25,191 nt of DNA from an uncultured Alphaproteobacteria bacterium. GTDB taxonomy: Bacteria; Pseudomonadota; Alphaproteobacteria; RF32; CAG-239. The stretch lies in the NCBI GenBank assembly GCA_934271195.1, contig CAKQRB010000016.1:1-25191 (forward strand). Reading direction: 5' to 3'. Both the position numbers and the translations under genes were made by a program. Shown here one piece after another: positions 1 through 6,960 of the stretch. A model generated the notes under the pieces. It saw only the letters and a list, made by a program, of their open reading frames with translations. It was not told where the DNA came from and searched no databases. Positions within the stretch are counted from its first letter, which is position 1; the number at the start of each line of letters is the position of its first letter.

Positions 1-90
1 ATAACTGAATATATCCGAAATCAACTAAAGGAAGACGCGGAGCAAAGTCAGTTGACTATGGACTTTGACCCGTTTACGGGTAGCAAGTAA
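1..90 (+). CDS. C-terminal end of an unrecognised protein (partial)
   Basis: The first frame is open from base 1 and stops with TAA at 88-90, giving the last 29 residues of a protein whose start lies outside the window. The fragment is hydrophilic and ends in MDFDPFTGSK. It contains QLTMDF, which loosely resembles the short clamp-binding peptides (QLxLF type) at the ends of some DNA-replication and repair proteins; this is only a resemblance. A strong terminator 74 bp downstream fits the end of a transcription unit. I do not recognise the family. Confidence 0.5.
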   Translation: MTEYIRNQLKEDAEQSQLTMDFDPFTGSK

Positions 91-96
91 TTTTCG

Positions 97-154
97 CCCT
101 GTCAGACCGTCATGCGCCCTTAAGGCGGTCGCTGGCACTGTTAGGGTTATACCC
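97..154 (+). other. possible structured RNA / 3' UTR
   Basis: This stretch between the partial gene and its terminator can fold into nested helices: CCCT (97-100) with AGGG (143-146), CAG (103-105) with CTG (138-140), and GACCG (105-109, sharing one base) with CGGTC (126-130), enclosing a CC/GG step around CTTAA. A small hairpin GGG-TTATA-CCC (144-154) is an alternative for the 3' part. It is clearly more GC-rich than the AT-rich DNA after 196. It could be a structured 3' UTR or a small RNA ending at the terminator. I do not match it to a named RNA family. Confidence 0.25.
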
Positions 155-163
155 GCATGTGAA

Positions 164-195
164 GAACCCCACGTTTTACGTGGGGGTTCCTTTTT
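164..195 (+). terminator. intrinsic terminator
   Basis: GAACCCCACGT and ACGTGGGGGTTC pair with one unpaired G across a very short loop and are followed by TTTTT. It probably ends transcription of the partial gene at the left edge. Confidence 0.85.
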
Positions 196-327
196 GTCAG
201 AAAGTAATTGACAAAAATGCCGGAAGTTTGAGGCTTCGGCTGATAAGCAAGCGCAAAATCATGAGTATAACAGACGTTATCAGGTTGTTAGAAAATTGTA
301 TTTTTACATGAAGCCTTAAAAAATATG

Positions 328-359
328 AAAACGGTATCTTGAAAAAGTGCCGTTTTTTT
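328..359 (+). terminator. likely second intrinsic terminator
   Basis: AAAACGGTAT (328-337) pairs, with G-T wobbles, with the segment at 347-356, and the CCG is followed by seven T. No gene is visible between the first terminator and this one: 196-327 holds only a 16-codon ORF without a ribosome binding site. It may be a back-up terminator, or the end of a small RNA lying between them. Confidence 0.5.
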
Positions 360-396
360 CTATTTTAAAAGAAATAAATAAAAATGACGGAAAATA

Positions 397-425
397 TTGA
401 CAGAATTTGTCTATTGTGCTATAGT
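397..425 (+). promoter_or_regulatory. sigma-70-type promoter for the lysozyme gene
   Basis: A perfect -35 TTGACA (397-402), a 17-base spacer and a -10 TATAGT (420-425) predict a transcription start near 432. This lies downstream of the first in-frame ATG at 384 and upstream of the ATG at 462, so it supports the later start for the following gene. Confidence 0.75.
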
Positions 426-461
426 TTTGTTAGTTTTAAGATTTTGGCTGAGGTTGTTATC

Positions 462-1700
462 ATGAGCAGTGGTTGGTTTGGTAAAGAAAATATCAGAAAA
501 ACGGTTATGAAGACGTTACAAGGAGCCGTGATTCTTGCAGCTCCGTATTTTATCCGGAGTTATTTTGAAAAAAATGACCAGCGGGACAAGCAACAGGTGA
601 AAAAAGAAATCCGTATGGAGCATAAAACTGCTCAGGCAAAAGAAAGCGGTAATACAAAAGTGTTAAAAGGAGCAGATTGGAATTTGGGGGCTAAAACTTT
701 GTCCAAGGTTTCTGAACTGTTTTCTTCGGTTAAAAACGAAAAAAAATCCAATACACAGGCGACAGCTTCTTTTCAGCAAAAGACGGCAGTTTCCAAAGCA
801 AAGTCAATGGATAAGGTTGTGGCAAAAATCAGAACAAAGTCGAATAAGAAGGTTGATAATCGCCGCTATGATGCGCAAAAAATTTCTTTGCCGTCCACAC
901 TTAATAAATATGCTTCTAAAAATGGTCAGCGTTTGTGTCAGATTGAAAATAAAATTGTGGCAATGATTGCCCTGATGGAAAACTATGAACCGTATCCTTA
1001 TATGAGTGGCGGAGCGGCGACAATCGGTTACGGATCATGCTACAAACCGAATGGTATGCCCGTTACGATGCGTGATGCTCCGATTGATAAAACAACGGCA
1101 CGTTTGTATACGCAGGCTCATTTACGTAAAGATGTTTTTCCGGCTATTGAAAAATATGTGCACAAAGACCTTGACGACGGACAATTGATGGCTGTCAGTG
1201 CTTTTATTTATGCCGTCGGCAGTGCCAATTTTGCCGGTCTGGGCTATGATGATCATGGCAGGAAGCGCCAACCTAGCGAGTTTTTGAAAGCGATTAACAG
1301 CGGTAAGAGCAATTTTGAATGTGCGCGTAAGCTGAGCGGCTGGAAAACTGCCGGCGGCGGCATTTTGCATGAAGGACTGCTTAAACGGCGCTGGTTGGAG
1401 ATGGCTTTGTATTGTCATCGTCTTGCGCCTCAGGAGCTTTTGGACATGGCACCGGGCGGACATTTTAATCTGGCTGTGCGCGACTTGTATAAACACGGTC
1501 GTGCGGACAGTGACGGTTATTATACGCCGATGATGGATGATGCAACAATGCGTCGCGTGATGCAAAAATGTAAGTCAGGCCGCCGTCGTTTGAAAGATAT
1601 TATTGACGAGAAAACACAGCAGGATTTGAAAGCCGGACAAACTTTGGCTTTGGCTGATTTTGCTCAAAGATATGCCGCGGTGAGAACTGCTTGCGCTTAA
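462..1700 (+). CDS. GH24-type (phage-like) lysozyme with basic N-terminal extension
   Basis: Predicted muramidase of the T4-lysozyme/endolysin fold, cleaving peptidoglycan glycan strands. From the ATG at 462 the protein has 412 residues. Residues 1-40 include a hydrophobic or amphipathic helix (about 17-34) that could anchor it to the membrane. Residues 40-150 are a Lys/Gln/Ser-rich linker, and the catalytic domain covers about 160-320. Glu173 in MEN and Thr187 in TIGYG match the catalytic Glu and Thr of the family, but the position of the catalytic Asp (T4 Asp20) is Ser182 in YMSGG. The ATG at 384 is rejected because a near-perfect promoter lies inside that extension and GAGG at 450-453 precedes the 462 ATG. 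Most GH24 lysozymes are 150-180 residues, so the extensions are unusual. It may be a domesticated phage enzyme or a cell-wall remodelling enzyme. Confidence 0.75.
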   Translation: MSSGWFGKENIRKTVMKTLQGAVILAAPYFIRSYFEKNDQRDKQQVKKEIRMEHKTAQAKESGNTKVLKGADWNLGAKTLSKVSELFSSVKNEKKSNTQATASFQQKTAVSKAKSMDKVVAKIRTKSNKKVDNRRYDAQKISLPSTLNKYASKNGQRLCQIENKIVAMIALMENYEPYPYMSGGAATIGYGSCYKPNGMPVTMRDAPIDKTTARLYTQAHLRKDVFPAIEKYVHKDLDDGQLMAVSAFIYAVGSANFAGLGYDDHGRKRQPSEFLKAINSGKSNFECARKLSGWKTAGGGILHEGLLKRRWLEMALYCHRLAPQELLDMAPGGHFNLAVRDLYKHGRADSDGYYTPMMDDATMRRVMQKCKSGRRRLKDIIDEKTQQDLKAGQTLALADFAQRYAAVRTACA

Positions 1701-1776
1701 ATTTTTTTCGCCTCCTTGTTTTTGTTTGGAAAAGGATTATTTGCATTAGCAAAATTACAAACAGCGAGGTGGAAAA

Positions 1777-2268
1777 ATGGATGAAGCTTTGCGAAACCTG
1801 ACAATGATTTTGTGGGCATACTGTGCCGTTAACAGTTCGGCATCAGCTGAGGCAAAAATAGTGACAATCAGCGAAGAAAATCCGCCGGTTCAGGAAACGA
1901 TTGTATACGGGTCTGCCAGAACGCCATCCGGAAAGGAAAATATTTTTGAGGTTGAGCAGCCGGAGAGCGCGCCTAATCCTTTAGGCAATCCGATTGTCGA
2001 AGATAATGATATGCCGACCGCTGATGAACCTGTTCAGGTTGTTCCACCTCAGCTATTGCCGGAAACGCAGAAGCAGCCTAAAATTCTTGCCAGAGACGCT
2101 GTTGGCAAGGCTATGGGGGCAGGAGAAATTTCGCTGCCGGAAAACGGCAAGATTGAGAATGAACTGTATCAACAGGGAAATGATATTATTGATGTTCAGG
2201 CATTTCCGGTTAAAGACGTTGATGAAGTAACAACACCCAATACCCAGCCTGCGATTGTGACACAGTGA
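1777..2268 (+). CDS. hypothetical exported, proline-rich acidic protein
   Basis: A 163-residue protein with a very good ribosome binding site (GAGGTGG) just before the ATG. The N-terminus has a hydrophobic stretch (about 8-18) followed by SSASA and could be a signal peptide cut after residue 24, although its n-region lacks a clear positive charge. The rest is acidic and rich in Pro, Glu and Val, with no Cys after the putative signal peptide, and looks largely disordered. I recognise no domain. It lies 76 bp after the lysozyme gene with no terminator between, so the two may be co-transcribed and act together at the envelope. It ends one base before the convergent trmB stop. Confidence 0.65.
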   Translation: MDEALRNLTMILWAYCAVNSSASAEAKIVTISEENPPVQETIVYGSARTPSGKENIFEVEQPESAPNPLGNPIVEDNDMPTADEPVQVVPPQLLPETQKQPKILARDAVGKAMGAGEISLPENGKIENELYQQGNDIIDVQAFPVKDVDEVTTPNTQPAIVTQ

Positions 2269-2269
2269 G

Positions 2270-3061
2270 TTAAATTTTTTCAAAATCCAGAAATACCGGT
2301 TTTCGCCCTTCAGCCAGAGCTTTGCGCTGATATTTGGTTTCGACCCAGTCTTTGGGCGGAAGACGCCAGTCATTGCTGCACTTGGCCGTCCAGCGGAAGA
2401 CTTTTTCTCCTTTTTCATCGGTGAAGTTGCAGGTTTGGCGCAGCGCCCAGCCTTTGTATATTTTGTGGTCCGTGGCAATGCGGAGCGTGCCGCCTTTTTT
2501 CAAAATACGGCTGATTTCCTTTAAATTATCCGGATTGACAAAGCGTCGAAAAGCATGGCGCTTTTTGGGCCACGGGTCAGGAAAAAGCACAAAAACCCGA
2601 TCAACAAAACCATCGGGAATATGGGAAAACAGCAGCCGGATATCATTGTCAAAAATACGGACATTGTCTTTGCGTCCGGACAGAAGCGTGATTTTTTCCG
2701 GAAGGTCGGAGCCTTCTTTAATACCGGTAAGAAGTCCTAAAAGTGAGGCTATGCCGTTTTTGAAGACTTCTGCGCCGATAAAGCCGAAATTCGGATTGTT
2801 CAGAGCTTGTCCGGCAATATGTTCGCCATTACCGAATCCGATTTCAAGGCAGATTTTTTCTACCGGATGTCCGAACAGCGTGTCTTTGTTAAATTCGGTA
2901 TGGGGAGAGATGATTACCTGTGGCAGAAACGTATCCAACAATGTTGATTTGGCTTTGCGCAGCTTACGCCCTTGGCGGCGGCCGTAGAATTTCGGTTGAT
3001 TATCGGTTAAAAGCATTTTTTCAATTTCTCGCTCAAATCTGTTTTTTCCCATGAAAAGCAT
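2270..3061 (-). CDS. trmB: tRNA (guanine-N7-)-methyltransferase TrmB
   Basis: Transfers a methyl group from SAM to N7 of G46 in the variable loop of tRNAs. The sequence shows the family hallmarks: a basic FYGRRQGRK near the N-terminus, the SAM-binding LEIGFGNGEH, the signature FPDPWPKKRH followed by RR, and the C-terminal WRLPPKDW...TKYQRKA segment. At 263 residues it is slightly long. The chosen ATG gives an N-terminal segment similar in length to E. coli TrmB and has GGAAG upstream, but overlaps metK by 55 bp. The internal ATG at 3016 (248 residues) would overlap by only 10 bp and is a real alternative. It is last in the regulator-metK-trmB group, next to the enzyme that makes its cofactor. 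Confidence 0.93.
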   Translation of the reverse strand: MLFMGKNRFEREIEKMLLTDNQPKFYGRRQGRKLRKAKSTLLDTFLPQVIISPHTEFNKDTLFGHPVEKICLEIGFGNGEHIAGQALNNPNFGFIGAEVFKNGIASLLGLLTGIKEGSDLPEKITLLSGRKDNVRIFDNDIRLLFSHIPDGFVDRVFVLFPDPWPKKRHAFRRFVNPDNLKEISRILKKGGTLRIATDHKIYKGWALRQTCNFTDEKGEKVFRWTAKCSNDWRLPPKDWVETKYQRKALAEGRKPVFLDFEKI

Positions 3062-4161
3062 CCGTTTTCTTCCGGTGCGCGTCCAAAATGTCCGTAGCTT
3101 GACGTCGGGGTGTAGATTGGCCGGTTCAAGCCCAGCATTCGGATAATGCCTTTCGGGCTCAAATCTACCATATCTTTTAGAATGTGCAAGATTTTTTGTT
3201 CATCAACATGGCTTGTGCCACGGCAGTCTATGAAAAAAGACAGCGGTTCTTTCAGGCCGATGGCATAAGATAACTGAAGCAGGCATTTATCGGCTAATCC
3301 GGCAGCTACAACGTTTTTAGCCAGATAACGGAGCATATAGGCGGCCGAGCGGTCAACTTTGGTTGCGTCTTTGCCGGAGAATGCGCCGCCGCCGTGAGGG
3401 GCATAACCGCCGTAGGTGTCAACAACGATTTTTCTGCCGGTTAGTCCGGTATCGCCGTCGGGGCCGCCGACGACAAAACGGCCGGTCGGGTTTATCAGAA
3501 TATCTTGCTCTTTGGGCAAAAAGTCCTGCGGTATTGTCTTGCGCAGGCAGTTTGTGACGATTTTGCGGACTTGTTCCTGACTGAGCGCTTCAATATGCTG
3601 AGTTGAAACAACAAGTTTGGCTATGCCGACTGGAATACCATTGGCGTAGTGCAGCGTAACCTGACTTTTGGCATCGGGTTCAATCCCCGGAATTTCGCCA
3701 TTGTGGCGGGCAAGGCTCAGGTTTTGTAAAATCTTGTGCGCCCAGAAAATGGCCAGAGGCATATAGTGGGTTTCTTGTCCTTTTTCTTTACAGGCATAAC
3801 CAAACATAATCCCCTGATCTCCGGCACCGTCATTGTTAACGCCCAGAGCAATGTCGGAGGACTGGCTGTGCAAAAAGTTGTCTATGCGAATAGTCTGCCA
3901 GTTAAAGCCTTTTTGCGCGTAGCCGATTTCTCTGATCGTTTTGCGAACGGTTTCAACAATGTCTTCATGCATGATGACGGCGCTGCTGCTGGTTTCGCCG
4001 GAGATGATAACCCGATTGGTGGTGGCAAGGGTTTCAATGGCTGTTCGAGAATCAGGGTCTTTGCTCAGGTATAAGTCAACAATGGCGTCAGAGATGCGGT
4101 CGCATACTTTGTCCGGATGTCCTTCTGATACCGATTCGCTGGTGAAAAAGTAATCTTGCAT
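3007..4161 (-). CDS. metK: S-adenosylmethionine synthetase
   Basis: Makes SAM from methionine and ATP in the cytoplasm. The protein starts MQDYFFTSESVSEGHPDK, the standard MetK beginning. It carries GAGDQGIMFGYA and the GGGAFSGKD...KVDRSAAY phosphate-binding signature, and ends in the usual YGHFGR...FSWEKTD segment. From the ATG at 4161 it has 384 residues, the same as the E. coli enzyme. The in-frame ATG ten codons upstream (4191) is rejected because it precedes the AAAGGA ribosome binding site (4172-4177) and lies outside the conserved region. It sits between an XRE regulator and trmB, a typical alphaproteobacterial order. A terminator-like hairpin lies only about 30 bp upstream, so its expression may depend on read-through or on a promoter I could not see. 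Confidence 0.97.
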   Translation of the reverse strand: MQDYFFTSESVSEGHPDKVCDRISDAIVDLYLSKDPDSRTAIETLATTNRVIISGETSSSAVIMHEDIVETVRKTIREIGYAQKGFNWQTIRIDNFLHSQSSDIALGVNNDGAGDQGIMFGYACKEKGQETHYMPLAIFWAHKILQNLSLARHNGEIPGIEPDAKSQVTLHYANGIPVGIAKLVVSTQHIEALSQEQVRKIVTNCLRKTIPQDFLPKEQDILINPTGRFVVGGPDGDTGLTGRKIVVDTYGGYAPHGGGAFSGKDATKVDRSAAYMLRYLAKNVVAAGLADKCLLQLSYAIGLKEPLSFFIDCRGTSHVDEQKILHILKDMVDLSPKGIIRMLGLNRPIYTPTSSYGHFGRAPEENGCFSWEKTDLSEKLKKCF

Positions 4162-4192
4162 TTTTTTCTTGTCCTTTCTTTTTTCAAGCATA

Positions 4193-4223
4193 AAAAAAAG
4201 CCGGAATTTATCCAGCTTTTTTT
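4193..4223 (-). terminator. terminator-like hairpin between the XRE gene and metK
   Basis: A symmetrical element: a run of A, then AGC-C-GGA, a five-base loop, TCC-A-GCT and a run of T, so it can form a U-tailed hairpin on either strand. On the - strand it follows the XRE stop by about 20 bp and precedes the metK start by about 31 bp. It either ends the regulator transcript or acts as an attenuator in the metK leader. Confidence 0.65.
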
Positions 4224-4242
4224 GTTAGTTATGCTCGTGATA

Positions 4243-4740
4243 TTATTCGTTGTCTTCGTCTTTGTTGTAGGTGCTTTTTGACAAAGAGATGATTAAATCA
4301 TAAACATGTTTGGCCGCTTTGCGGTTGGGGATTTTGTAATAAGCGCGAACCAACTCTATTGTTTCCTGACGGTTCATCGGATCTGCCTCAAAAGCGGCAT
4401 CATCTTCGGCCAGAGCCAAAGGCGTGCTGTCAGGAATACTGAACATTCTCGGACTCTGGTTGGCGACTTCTTTATCCATATCTTCATAAAAGAAACCGAT
4501 GGGAACTTCCAAAACTTTGCTGATATCCCAAAGGCGGCTTGCTCCGACTCGGTTCATTCCACGTTCGTATTTCTGAACCTGTTGGAAAGTCAGACCCAAT
4601 AATGAAGCCATTTTTTCCTGACTTAAGCCGAGAAGAGTACGACGCAGACGAATGCGATTGCCTACATGTACGTCGATGGGGTTAGGTTGTCCGGTTGGAG
4701 TTCTCCCCCGACTTGATCTTTTAAAAGTTTCAGCAGTCAT
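4243..4740 (-). CDS. XRE-family helix-turn-helix regulator upstream of metK
   Basis: A 165-residue cytoplasmic DNA-binding protein. Residues 26-84 form an HTH_XRE (Cro/C1 type) domain; the core helix-turn-helix is SQEKMASLLG...VQKYERG at about 40-61, followed by the helix that ends IGFFYED. A short acidic linker and a C-terminal helix (about 125-155) probably serve dimerisation. The ATG is preceded by AAAGGA eight bases upstream. This type of regulator is regularly found between lnt and metK in Alphaproteobacteria, and in rhizobia such proteins are named PhrR-like. Its targets are not known from the sequence; control of methionine/SAM genes is an inference from position. Confidence 0.85.
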   Translation of the reverse strand: MTAETFKRSSRGRTPTGQPNPIDVHVGNRIRLRRTLLGLSQEKMASLLGLTFQQVQKYERGMNRVGASRLWDISKVLEVPIGFFYEDMDKEVANQSPRMFSIPDSTPLALAEDDAAFEADPMNRQETIELVRAYYKIPNRKAAKHVYDLIISLSKSTYNKDEDNE

Positions 4741-4781
4741 TTTTTTTCCTTTATGCTTTTGTATTTATGTATCTATTATTA

Positions 4782-4810
4782 TAAATATGATTTTCCAAGC
4801 GTGTCGTCAA
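4782..4810 (-). promoter_or_regulatory. candidate promoter for the XRE-metK-trmB group
   Basis: Reading leftward there is TTGACG (complement of 4805-4810), a 17-base spacer and a weak -10 TATTTA (complement of 4782-4787). The surrounding 4741-4857 is extremely AT-rich and includes the near-palindrome ATATAATATATTATAT around 4820-4838, so other AT boxes could serve as the -10. Confidence 0.4.
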
Positions 4811-4857
4811 CAAATTTTTTATATAATATATTATATTATTTTTTGCTTATATATCTG

Positions 4858-6426
4858 TTATTGTTGAATTTGCTTCTTTTTCATATTTTTATTGTTTCTC
4901 TGAGAAATATAGCAGGCAAGCATTATGTTGAAAAGATACAATGCTATGGGAACAGAGTTACCATATTTATTGTAAAAAGTAAAGACAGAAGCGGCGGCCG
5001 GAAGGCGGATATCCATAATATTTTGAATATTAAGAGGAATTGCGGCAATAACCTGTCCATAAGGCGAGATGGCGGCGCTGATGCCGCTGTTGGCCGCGCG
5101 GATAATGGTAATGCCTTCTTCCACAGCACGCAGTCTGGCGGCAGTTAAATGCTGGTACGGCCCCATGGAGTCTCCGTACCAGCCGTCATTGGTCAGGTTT
5201 ATCATCCATTCTGGTTTTGTCTGCCTGCTTATAACTTGGTTGGGAAAGATGATTTCATAGCAAATGGTCGCGCTCATTTCCGGAAAGTTTTTTATGCGGA
5301 GGTTTTGCGGACCGCTGCCGGTGCCGAAATTGGCAATGGAGCCGGCGATCGGACGAATCCAGTCCGGCAGGTATTGTTTAAGCGGTATGTATTCGCCGAA
5401 GGGAACAAGATGGCTTTTGTCATAGTGGAAAACGATTTCTCCTTGCTTGTTGATGACAAACATTGAATTGAACGGGGTGTATCTTCCGTCGGGTTTGCCT
5501 TCATATCTGACCAGTCCGGTTATCAGATATCCGTTATCCGGAATGGCGGCGGTTATGGCTTGCCGGTGTTGGTCGTCAATGTCCAGCGGAAAAGGGACGG
5601 CTGTTTCTCCCCAAATGACAAAGTCAATTTTATTCAATCCGGCTGTCCGGCTTAAAGAGATGTATTTTTGAAAATTGTATTCCAAAGCGTTGCGGTCCCA
5701 TTTCATGGCTTGCGGGATAGCCGGCTGGACTAGGCGGATTGCAGTTTCGCCGGCGGTTTGTCGTATGCCGGAAAGGCGGAAGCTGCCGAATCCGAAAAGG
5801 AATAGGAGTAAAAGAGCTGGGATGCCTATTGCCAAAAGAAGGTTTTTTTTCTGCGGAGCGCAGAAATATAATGCCGGACAAGAGGATATAATGATTGCGA
5901 CAAGAGAAAGCCCGTAAGTTCCCCATAGAAAAGCTGTTTGCAACATGGTGTCTGAAAAGGCAAAAACCGAGCCAAGGAGATTCCACGGAAAACCAGTCAG
6001 GATAAAGCTGCGCAGCCATTCGCTGAAACCCCAGAAGCCGGCAAAAGCCAGAATTCGGGCAATAAGCGGTTTGAAGTAATAAGACAGCCACAGCGGCAGA
6101 CCTGTAAAAAGGCCGAAAAAGGCGCCTCCGGCCAGCAGACAGAGCGGATAGAGCCATCCGAAAGTTGAGACGTCCAACAGCAAGGCATTGCCGACCCATG
6201 ACAGACCGAAGGCAAAATGTCCAAAACCGAAAACGTAGCCGAGTTTCCAGGCTTTTTTGGCGGTGTCCGCCGTTTTTTCAAGCAGGCAGAACAGGCCGGA
6301 AAAACTTAAGAAAACAGCGGGAAAAATATAGAAAGGCGGCAGGGCATAAACGCTAATAATCCCGAGCAAAAAAGCAGTAATTTGGGGAAAGACCGAAAGC
6401 GCGGCGATAAGGCGGCGGAAAGGCAT
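4858..6426 (-). CDS. lnt: apolipoprotein N-acyltransferase
   Basis: Adds the third acyl chain to the N-terminal Cys of lipoproteins at the periplasmic face of the inner membrane. The 522-residue protein has about six hydrophobic segments in residues 10-215, then a nitrilase-like domain, and one C-terminal membrane segment near 490-507. The catalytic triad is visible as Glu274 (WGETA), Lys337 (KSHLVPFGEY) and Cys389 (CYEIIFP), close to E. coli Glu267, Lys335 and Cys387. The start has AAAGGA upstream. It is last in the miaB-phoH-ybeY-lnt run. In many proteobacteria a CorC/YbeX gene lies between ybeY and lnt; here the gap is only 15 bp. Confidence 0.97.
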   Translation of the reverse strand: MPFRRLIAALSVFPQITAFLLGIISVYALPPFYIFPAVFLSFSGLFCLLEKTADTAKKAWKLGYVFGFGHFAFGLSWVGNALLLDVSTFGWLYPLCLLAGGAFFGLFTGLPLWLSYYFKPLIARILAFAGFWGFSEWLRSFILTGFPWNLLGSVFAFSDTMLQTAFLWGTYGLSLVAIIISSCPALYFCAPQKKNLLLAIGIPALLLLFLFGFGSFRLSGIRQTAGETAIRLVQPAIPQAMKWDRNALEYNFQKYISLSRTAGLNKIDFVIWGETAVPFPLDIDDQHRQAITAAIPDNGYLITGLVRYEGKPDGRYTPFNSMFVINKQGEIVFHYDKSHLVPFGEYIPLKQYLPDWIRPIAGSIANFGTGSGPQNLRIKNFPEMSATICYEIIFPNQVISRQTKPEWMINLTNDGWYGDSMGPYQHLTAARLRAVEEGITIIRAANSGISAAISPYGQVIAAIPLNIQNIMDIRLPAAASVFTFYNKYGNSVPIALYLFNIMLACYISQRNNKNMKKKQIQQ

Positions 6427-6441
6427 GATTCTTCCTTTATG

Positions 6442-6960
6442 TTAATCAAGATAAGGATTTTTGATGTTTAATTTTTCCAAAATTTTAACTTCGCAGTTTT
6501 CCATATGTTCGGCTTCTTCGTCTTCAATATGGTCAAAGCCAAGCAAATGCAACAGGCCGTGAGTCAGAAGGTGGCAGTAATGGTCGGAAAGCGGAATTTG
6601 TTTCAGGTCAGCTTCGCGTTCCAAAGTTTCTAGAGCAATGATTATGTCGCCAAGTTCGATTTCTTCATACAGTTCGCAGTCTTCGGCAAAAGCCTCGTCG
6701 TCAATATTGGCAAAAGACAAGACGTTGGTCGGTTTGTCTATGCCGCGGAATTCGTCGTTGAGTTTTCGGACGTTGACATCATTGCTCAGGCACAAGTTGA
6801 CCTCTATCGGTTTTTTGCCGTCCCAGAAATCAATTTCTCCGAGGGAAGATATCTCATCAAAAACCATGGTCATGACCTGATTGGAAAGGCCGCCAAAATC
6901 CGGCAGCGCCTGATTCCAGCGGTCTTCTTCAACCGAAATTAAAAGACGGGTATTACTCAT
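6442..6960 (-). CDS. ybeY: endoribonuclease / rRNA maturation factor YbeY
   Basis: A metal-dependent single-strand RNase involved in 16S rRNA 3' end processing and ribosome quality control. The zinc-binding signature H-G-x-L-H-L-x-G-x-D-H is present as THGLLHLLGFDH, followed by the helix that starts EDEEAEHM. The start is taken at 6960 (MSNTRLLISVEED, 172 residues), which matches the usual N-terminus. The longer frame upstream is the phoH coding region. The ATG overlaps the phoH stop by eight bases (ATGAGTAA), so translation is probably coupled; the nearest purine-rich site, AGGAG, is too far away to act alone. Confidence 0.94.
   Translation of the reverse strand: MSNTRLLISVEEDRWNQALPDFGGLSNQVMTMVFDEISSLGEIDFWDGKKPIEVNLCLSNDVNVRKLNDEFRGIDKPTNVLSFANIDDEAFAEDCELYEEIELGDIIIALETLEREADLKQIPLSDHYCHLLTHGLLHLLGFDHIEDEEAEHMENCEVKILEKLNIKNPYLD

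Noticed and set aside
97..163. tRNA or tmRNA fragment in the left structured region
   Set aside because: No acceptor stem, CCA end or T-loop consensus (GGTTCGAATCC type) is present.
253..309. Small open frame MSITDVIRLLENCIFT in the left gap
   Set aside because: It has only 16 codons, no ribosome binding site and no similarity I recognise.
2334..2987. 217-codon open frame on the + strand
   Set aside because: It lies opposite trmB, and its Ser/Arg/Pro-rich translation is typical of a shadow frame.
4162..4242. SAM riboswitch upstream of metK
   Set aside because: The gap is too short and AT-rich for the known SAM riboswitch folds; only a simple hairpin is visible.
4815..4845. AT-rich near-palindrome as terminator for lnt
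   Set aside because: The stem is all A-T and is not followed by a T-run on the - strand, so it would be too weak.
5630..6199. 189-codon open frame on the - strand
   Set aside because: It is an out-of-frame shadow within lnt, whose catalytic residues are all in the other frame.
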